From: Escallonia rubra
Lineage: Eukaryota > Streptophyta > Magnoliopsida > Escalloniales > Escalloniaceae
DNA: 64,000 nt
Reading direction: 5' to 3'
NCBI GenBank assembly: GCA_033065855.1
Contig: JAVXUO010002670.1
Location: forward strand, 62,001-126,000
Under the pieces are notes generated by a model. It was not told the DNA's origin, did no database searches, and saw nothing but the letters and a program-made list of their open reading frames with translations. The translations under genes were made by a program, and so were the position numbers. Positions 57,030-64,000 of this stretch are shown piece after piece. How positions within the stretch are numbered: position 1 is the first letter of the stretch; each line of letters starts with the position of its first letter.

Positions 57030-58082
57030 TTTCTAAGAGGGTCACCCAGAGCCAAAGCGGCAGTCCGCCATCAGCAGCCATCAAAGACCAACCACAACCA
57101 TTTATTACAACCATGCATTGACTTGAAGGAGTCAATGGCATGAGTCAGTCAACTGCTGCTAGGAAGCCGAGAGTGAAACCTCTCCCTTTGAAATGTGATC
57201 CAAGCGCGTCCAGCATTAAAATTAAGCATAACGCTAGCTTTACGTTCCAATCAATTTCGAAAAAAAGTGGGTTAAGAAATGCAAGACCAATAAGTCTGAT
57301 ATCATAACACAGTTGAGGGGAAAAAAGAACAAATGGGATTTCTAGTACTATCCTGTACAAACGGCATTTCACGTTTGGTCATTATTTGAGGCAAGTGTTG
57401 GTGTCGGTATATTCATGATGGCGTTGAAAGACGGAAATTAATAAGACAAGATAAGTCTTCAAAGCGCATAACAACATTACTTTCTTTAAGACGCAATTCG
57501 CCCCACCAATGTATGAAACTAGTATGTAAAAAAGGTCTAACGAATTACATTCTAAGATACAACGTTAATCCCATCTTCACGTTGTATGTTAATTACGTTT
57601 TTGCAAAAACAAAATCAATTCAAGAACAACTATTTGCAAGATTGCTAAAAATAGAAATATTAAATTTCTGCAGCAAAGTAATTCCTGCAAGTTCTCTGAA
57701 GAGGACTCTTGTAATTCTTGTTTCAGTTTGTCTAACCAATTTGCCGAACAAAGGCTATATAGTTCAGAGGCGTTCGGCTATGACCAACCGACCCATCCAT
57801 GTGACCCTTAGATGCAAACCAACGAAATCAGCAGCCGTTTCCAAAACATTGGATGGCTTAGCCCTCTAAGCTATTGAAAGTGACTCATGAGAAATCATTC
57901 AAATGAATCAAACAAAGAACTTTGTTAACCTGAGCACCTTGTATTAAGAAACCAATTAATTTCATTTTCTCTCTCTTTGACATTACTACAATAATGCAAA
58001 ATGTTCTAGCAGCAAGTTGCTTTACTTGAAAGGAAGGTGGTACTGAACTTTGTTAGTACTTGTCTAGTCCAGTTCAGCAAGA
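57030..58082 (+). promoter_or_regulatory. RLK3 upstream region, inverted duplicate of the RLK2 side
   Basis: 57030-57530 matches 45240-45775 inverted, and about 57590-58082 matches 44617-45060 inverted. It contains the dispersed block shared with 3780-3960. CTCTCTCTTTGACATTACTACAATAATG near 57970-57996 is a pyrimidine-rich leader candidate before the ATG at 58083. No TATA box was obvious. Confidence 0.5.
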
Positions 58083-61000
58083 ATGGCTAAAAACTCTCTT
58101 CTCTTGATCATCTCCATGGTGCTTCACCTTGTGCTTCTTCCTTCGGTTCAAGGGTGGAAGAAATCGAAAACTGTATGTCCGCCGTCTTTCCACTGCAACG
58201 GCCTCGGCTCTCTCACCTTCCCCTTTCACAACACCACTGATCCGCAGTGTGGTCTGTGCAAGTTAAACTGCAACGGACCAGTACCAAAAATCCAGCTCAA
58301 AGACAAGGACCGATGGTACGACGTTGTGCGCATTTCGCAGCCTGATAACACCGTCGTAATTCGTGATCAAGATTTCCAGGATCACCTGAATAGCCAAAGC
58401 TGCAATTTCTGGAGTTACGATCTTCCCTCCACTCGCTCCATTTCATTTACAGTCCTCTCCAACATCACCTTGTTCATGTGTCCAAATAGTCCAGAACTTA
58501 CTCAACGAACAGATGATCATTTTGGTAAGCAATCGGGTCGTTATTTGAGTTACAAAAACTGCAGGGACAAAAATATCTACTACAAAGATCCCTCGGCTCC
58601 ACCTCCAGCTGTAGACAAATATTCGAGGGAATATAACTCCTATGGATTCTCCAGCTCCAGGGACAGGGAATATCCAGACTATTGTCGCGCTACCAAGGGA
58701 CTGCCGGTACTGCCTGACATGCCTTTAAATGGCACACATGTGCCTGATTTGTTTAGCATGTTAACTGCCAAATTCTCTGTTGGATTGCGTGTATCGGATG
58801 GGTGTCTTGTGTGTAGATTTTATGGAGGCCAATGTCTAGATGATAGATACGAGTATCAGTCATGTGTATATGCCGGGGAAGGTACTGGCCAATCTTTACA
58901 TGCTGCAGCTTTTGCACCAATCCCCAATCCAGACTTGTATTAAGCATGCATAAAACTCTGATCTTATGAAAGTTGCTTGGTTCTTATGCCTCAGCTGATG
59001 CAGTGGAAGGAAAAAAGAAGTTGAGACTCATCTTAATACCGGGTATTACATTTCTCCACTCATTTTTGTTGCAAGAGGTTTTAAGTTACTATCTGCTCTA
59101 AAAGTTTAAGTTATTTAAGAATGGGCTCAACAATGTGATTATGCTTGATGTTTAACACTCCCCCTCAATACTACAAGTGCACAAATAAACTAAATGTCAA
59201 TTGCTCTGATGCCATGTTAAGTTACCAACTGTTCTAATAAAAGCTTAAGGCTAACAAAGAATGATGCTTAACAGATTATCTTGTGAGATGATATCTCAAT
59301 GGTTGGGCAAAGTTATTCTCGTTCTTAATAGCTCATGCATCACTTGCTATATCTAGTTTTTGTTCAGTGGTGATCTTTTTCTTCTTCCACCTTTTGCTAC
59401 TTTGGTAACTTCTCTAGTATGACAATTTGGGTTAGATCGTTTAAAGTTAGCTACTAACATCCCAATGGGGAATGGATGGTAATGATCTAACACCTATATT
59501 TTGTTCCGTAACTTCCATGCTTTAAAATATAGGGTATGAAATTGGTGAGTTTTCATGAAAGGCACATCTGAGCTAAAGGAACAATAAGGTTTTTAATTTC
59601 TCAAGCATGCCAGTGTTTGGAAAGAAAGAGAGTGTTATAAGCAAAATATCATGATGGAAGGAACAGCCTAAGTCAAAACAAGAAAGCACAATTCGTATAG
59701 ACTTCTCCTCTTATGGCATGTCTTTTTCTGACTTATGTCATGTCCTTTAGTGTCAGAGGAATATGATTTTTTGACGAGTGTACTTGTCTAATGCCACACT
59801 TCAGGAGATGCTGCATTTAAAATAGAGGATCTGATGGATATGGATTAGTTTGTTAGAAAAGAGGGAAACTTTGCTGACTAGGTGAGGAATGAAACATCAA
59901 AGCATATAAGGCCTTTTCGGCTATGATCCATGCCAATCTTCAACCACTGCCAACATGGCTCTCTACTGAGCAATTATTCATTTCTCAGCACATCATTTCG
60001 GGGCCAAGGATTCTTCAACATGTATTAGCCTTGAAAGTTGTGATTAAGATCATGTCTGTGTTTCATTAGCCTGGTCTGTATTTCATTAGCCTGCAGAATC
60101 TCTTGCCTTCGCGTGATGCATATATTGGGTGATCTCCTTATTTTCTAACTGATGAAACTTCCTACCAAAATACTGTATACCCAAAACATGCGAAATGGTT
60201 TTAACATCAGTTTGATTCTGTCATCTCATCCAATTTACTGCAGGAACTTTATTGACTGGAGTGGTTATTACAGTGGTTTTACTCTACTGCGTCTGGAAAA
60301 GATTCTCTTATCATTTGCTAAGTCTTCATATGAAGATGCTTATCAAGAGAGCCCTTTTACTGCCAACGATATGTAAACCTATGATCAATTGGTTAAACAA
60401 AACAAGAGATGTTGAAGACATTGAGTCCTTACAAAAGTATTATAGGCCTCTTGCTCTAAAGAGATACAGATACTCTGATGTTAAGAAAATGACCAACTCA
60501 TTCAAAGACAAGCTAGGTCAAGGAGGATATGGGGGTGTATTCAAAGGACAGTTACATGATGGCCGTCCAGTTGCAGTAAAGATATTGAATAGACCAAAAG
60601 ATAGTGAAGAAGAATTTGCCAACGAGGTTGCTAGCATTGGTAGGACTAACCATGTGAACATCGTCACTCTCCTGGGCTTTTGTTCCGACAGTTCCAAGAA
60701 AGCTCTCATCTATGAGTTCATGCCTAATGGCTCTTTGGACAAGTTCATATATAATGAAAAATCATCAACAGAACGTAAATTAGGGTGGAAAGCATTGTAC
60801 GAAATCTCACTTGGCATTGCTCGAGGACTAGAGTACTTGCATCGTTGGTGCAGCACTCAGATATTGCACTTTGACATAAAGCCTCATAACATTCTTCTAA
60901 GTGAAGACTTCTGTCCCAAGATCGTCGACTTTGGGCTCGCTAAACTCTGTCCTCGAAAAGACAGTGAAGTATCAATGTTGGGTATGAGAGGGACGGTTGG

Positions 61001-61445
61001 ATATATTGCTCCGGAAGTATTTTCTAGAATATTTGGAGGGGTATCTCACAAATCAGATGTCTACAGCTACGGAATGATGCTATTAGAAATGGTGGGAGGG
61101 AGAAAGAATTCTGATGAAAATGTCGATCATGCTAGCAAGAAATATTTTCCTGAGTGGATATACAATCGCCTTGAAATAGAGGAGGAAATTCAGTTTCCTG
61201 GTATCATGAACGAAGAGGAAAAGGAAAATGCATTAAAGATGGTAATTGTTGGATTGTGGTGCATACAGAGTGATCCAACAAAGAGGCCATCAATAAGAAA
61301 TGCGCTGGATATGTTAGAAGGGAGCCTGGAGTCCTTGCAAATCCCACCAAGGCCTTTCTTGGTTTACCCCCCGGAATCTCCAGCAGATTCTTCAAGTGCA
61401 TGCACCATTGAAACAAGCAGTTTTCAATCTGTATCGCTGTCTTGA
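58083..61445 (+). CDS. LRK10L/Lr10-type receptor-like kinase, complete two-exon gene (RLK3)
   Basis: Plasma-membrane receptor kinase with a wall-facing ectodomain. Exon 1 is 58083-58881 and exon 2 is 60244-61445, joined across GAAG/GTACTGG and CTGCAG/GAACTTTA, both phase 1: 666 aa. Signal peptide about 1-26 (MAKNSLLLIISMVLHLVLLP); GUB_WAK-type cysteine cluster at about 32-63 (CPPSFHCNGLG, CGLCKLNC); several N-glycosylation sites (NTT, NIT, NGT); WAK_assoc end GCLVCRFYGGQC; TM helix LLTGVVITVVLLYCVW; non-RD kinase with glycine loop G358-G363 (GQGGYG), K379, HFDIKPHN (H475, D477), DFG from 495, then APE. If exon 1 is not spliced, the same frame reads on to a stop at 58943 and would give a 286-aa secreted protein. 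The intron is 1.36 kb. This is the reference copy for RLK1, RLK2 and RLK4. Confidence 0.9.
58882..60243 (+). other. RLK3 intron
   Basis: Starts GGTACTGG and ends TTTACTGCAG. 59267-59770 and 59900-60240 match, inverted, the parts of the RLK2 intron that are not transposons (about 42740-44100 and 36937-37330). It is therefore the uninterrupted form of that intron. Confidence 0.7.
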
Positions 61446-62347
61446 AGTGCAATCGCAAGTACATTATTTCTTATGCTATCGTGTAAGATCTCTTTACAGA
61501 GAATTATTTTCACCAAGTCTTTAATTTCCAACAAAAGTGTAAGACCAGTCTTGAGAGAGCTGTAATCTGGTGTTTATTTTCTTGTTAACCAGGATTTCAT
61601 GAAAAGGAATGTCAGAATACAATAGAACATTTATTTTCTTCCAAAGTGCATCTTCCAATTGGTGTTATAATTCATCTTTTCAAGAGCACAAAGAGTATCT
61701 ATAGAGATGCTTCTATCCGCTGTGGAAAGCTGCTAAATAGAGCCAAGCAAGTCTGGAAGCTTTGAGCCTATTGGGAATATAATCTTGGGAATACAATTGT
61801 AGACAGTGGTACTGATAGATCTGGATGCTCACAATTGTTACTAATGTCTAGATTTTCCGACATCATCGCGACCCCCCACAATTTTGTCTACCCGGATGGG
61901 AGAATTTCCAACCTTTAGTTCATGACACAAAATCTTTTGTCCTTCTTTAGTTTTCGTCTACATAAGGAGAAAAGTTCAGTGCGTAATGGCCATCAAAAAT
62001 TTGAAACGATGAAAGCTAAAGGAAGGACACTGTAACCAATTGCCCAAAATATTCTACTCTTAAAAGGACTGGTCGTGTCTATCGCTTAATGACTTGCCAT
62101 TTTCATCAGGCAACTAACCATGTCCAAGATTTCAAAGAGACAATTTTCTAATCCTTGCTTGACTTGCTCTTCGAAATCTGAAGTCAAGATTGACTGACTC
62201 GTTCTTCATAATCATATTTACGTACGTTAAAACTTCCACCTTTCAGTTAATGGCTTTACACCATGAGGTACCTAGCCGATGGTGAACTTGTCATTCTTCT
62301 TCGGAGCATTTACTTGGCTTCATCATGTCCTTTTTCTGATTAGGGAA
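61446..62347. other. Intergenic region between RLK3 and RLK4
   Basis: Presumed RLK3 3' UTR, then the RLK4 promoter side. No gene recognised. Confidence 0.5.
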
Positions 62348-63037
62348 ATGGCTGGGATCAGCTCGTTCCTTTTGATCATCTTCATTCTTTTTTACTTTAT
62401 GCTTCATAAGTCAGCTGAAGAAGCAAACGGTATCCAACCCATCTGTCCTTTGTCTTTTGACTGCAAGGATTTAGGCTCATTCAACTTCCATTTCTACAAC
62501 ACCACGACTACGCGATGCGGATTGTGCAAGTTGAATTGCAACGAGCCAGTTCCAAAAGTACAACTTGGAGAGCAAGGTCAATGGTATAATCTAGAAGGCA
62601 CCTTGCAGCCCAGTACCATCCTCATTGGTGACCCGTTGCTTCAAAATCACCTAGCAAACCAAAGTTGTGATTCTTTCAATGCTTATGCTCTTCCGAACTC
62701 TCCCTCCTTATCTTTTATAATCTCCGCTAACCTCACCTTGTTTAAATGTAGTAATAGTCCTAATCTCTCTCGAGGGCCAGATAAGTACTTCCATGACCAG
62801 GGTGGTTATTACAGCTATAAAAGTTGCATAGAGCATAGTTTGTACTACAGATATCCAGATTATCATCGTTCCATTTCTGATAATCTTCCACCCAACTGCT
62901 CGTTTATTCAGCTGCTAGTATTACTGCCTAACATGATTCCAAATAGCACAAATGCTACTGAGTTGTTTTCAATTTTAACTGCTCATTTTTCTGTTGAAGT
63001 GCTTGTTTCGGATGACTGTTTTAAGTGTTGGGTTTAT
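62348..63037 (+). pseudogene. LRK10L ectodomain exon cut by a Copia insertion (RLK4)
   Basis: From the Met at 62348 the frame has a signal peptide (MAGISSFLLIIFILFYFMLH), CPLSFDCKDLGSFNFHFYN, CGLCKLNCNEPVPKVQL, YYSYKSCIEHSLYY and the WAK_assoc start FSVEVLVSDDCFKCWVY, 230 codons in all. It is colinear with RLK3 exon 1 but about half identical, so it is an older paralog. Directly after CWVY the LTR of a Copia element begins, and the frame ends ten codons later in LTR sequence. An in-frame Met 23 codons upstream (62279) would put extra residues before the signal peptide; the 62348 start fits the family better. Without the insertion the exon would presumably lead to a TM-kinase exon outside the window. 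Confidence 0.85.
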
Positions 63038-64000
63038 TGTAGAAAGACAGAGAGCTACACAATATCTTGAAACACTCTGTTTTCAGTGGCTTAAGATTAA
63101 CAATACAGAGTACATGATTTATATAAGCTTATCAAGAAGCATCTAGTAGAGACCCTTACAAATCTCAAAGTACTGACCTAAATGCTAGACTTAAATGTGT
63201 TTATATTCCCACTATAAGAACACTAAACATAGTACTCTGCCATTTATTAAACAAGTTTAATAGTCAACATTCTCCCTCTTTAAACTTGTATCTTCTAGTA
63301 TCATGACTCCAAGCTTCTTCTGTAGATAATAAAACATATCAGCTTTTAGAGGCTTTGTAAATATATCAGCAACTTGCTCATGTGTCTTCACATGAACCAG
63401 CTCAACTTCTTGCTCCTTCACATGCTCTCTTATGAAATGAAAACGGGTATCAATGTGCTTCGATCGTTCATGATGAACTGGATTCTTGGCTAATGCAATA
63501 GCTGACTTGTTGTCTATATAAATCTTAGTAGCATCTTCTTGCTTCTGTTGCAATTCTTCAAGCAATTTCCTCAACCAAATGGCATGGCAAACACATGAAG
63601 CAGCTGCAACATATTCTGCTTCACAGGTTGAAAGTGCAACAATATGTTGCTTCTTAGAAGACCAAGTAAATGTTGTTTCTCCAAGATAGAACACAAAACC
63701 AGTAGTACTCTTCCGATCATCACAACTTCCAGCCCAATCACTATCACTGTAACCTGCAAGTTCAAGATTTTGTGAAGATGGATAAAACAAACCATAACTG
63801 GAAGTTCCTTTAACATATTTCATAATTCTCTTGGCTGCTTACAACTGAGAAGTTCTTGGATTCTCCATATATCTACTAACCAAACCAACTCCAAATAGAA
63901 GGTCAGGTCTGGTGCATGTTAAATAACGTAAGCACCCAACAAGACTCTTGTAATAAGTTGGATTCATCCGTTTTCCTGCTCCTTCTTTTGTCAGTTTAGT
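63038..64000 (-). mobile_element. Copia retrotransposon, 3' part, running off the window
   Basis: LTR 63038-63269 (TGTAGAAAGACAGAGAGC to TTTAATAGTCAACA on the plus strand, about 232 bp), with a polypurine tract (AAAGAGGGAGAA, minus strand) next to it. From 63823 down to 63257 the minus strand encodes the C-terminal RNase H region (GYSDSDWAGSCDDRKSTTGF, ALSTCEAEYVAAA, DNKSAIALAKNP, HIDTRFHFIREHV, ADIFTKPL). That portion is open. The remainder lies beyond 64000, so completeness cannot be judged. It is inserted in RLK4; the left flank is TTTAT. Confidence 0.9.

Overview
The window is nuclear DNA from a eudicot plant, probably a woody or otherwise repeat-rich species. This rests on Lr10/LRK10L-type receptor-like kinases with GUB_WAK ectodomains, a tau-class glutathione S-transferase, fragments of DELLA, UBA2 and ANP32 genes, and plant-type Copia, Gypsy, hAT, MULE and Helitron sequences. 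I could not name the species. I recognised no tRNA, rRNA or organellar DNA.

Region by region. 1-4745: a small MULE-like element (67-1088), then the TM-plus-kinase exon of RLK1 (2144-3258) with a decayed ectodomain before it. 4746-6145: a long-TIR element carrying the C-terminal part of a DELLA gene. 6146-9484: AT-rich repeats, a GC-rich minisatellite and a fragment of a retroelement end. 9582-10520: a frameshifted tau GST (minus strand). 11232-20210: a Helitron-type helicase remnant, a MULE-like element carrying ANP32, a lone LTR, and an RPA70-like gene remnant split by a Copia fossil (16700-19917). 20250-27193: two nested Gypsy fossils, with a third gene-capturing element (UBA2) inserted in the younger LTR. 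27194-30929: AT-rich, partly a dimeric higher-order tandem repeat. 30938-34790: a hAT element with an unbroken 758-codon transposase and perfect target duplications.

35732-64000 is a receptor-kinase locus rearranged by duplication and insertion. RLK2 (minus strand, exons 44262-44616 and 35732-36936) and RLK3 (plus strand, exons 58083-58881 and 60244-61445) form an inverted pair with homologous flanks. RLK3 looks complete (666 aa). RLK2 keeps an open frame, but its ectodomain has lost exactly 145 codons and its intron has swollen to 7.3 kb through insertions. Between them lies a direct duplication (about 45203-48539 and 48552-53049). The second unit took two MULE-like insertions whose empty sites survive in the first unit, and it has a 32-bp-arm palindrome the first unit lacks. 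RLK4 (62348-63037) is an ectodomain exon cut by a Copia element that runs off the right edge.

The receptors would sit in the plasma membrane, with a cysteine-rich wall-facing domain, one membrane helix and a non-RD kinase. Most of the remaining sequence is transposon-driven. At least six TIR elements of 1.0-1.4 kb are present; five have a 9-bp target duplication (one imperfect), and three carry pieces of host regulatory genes.
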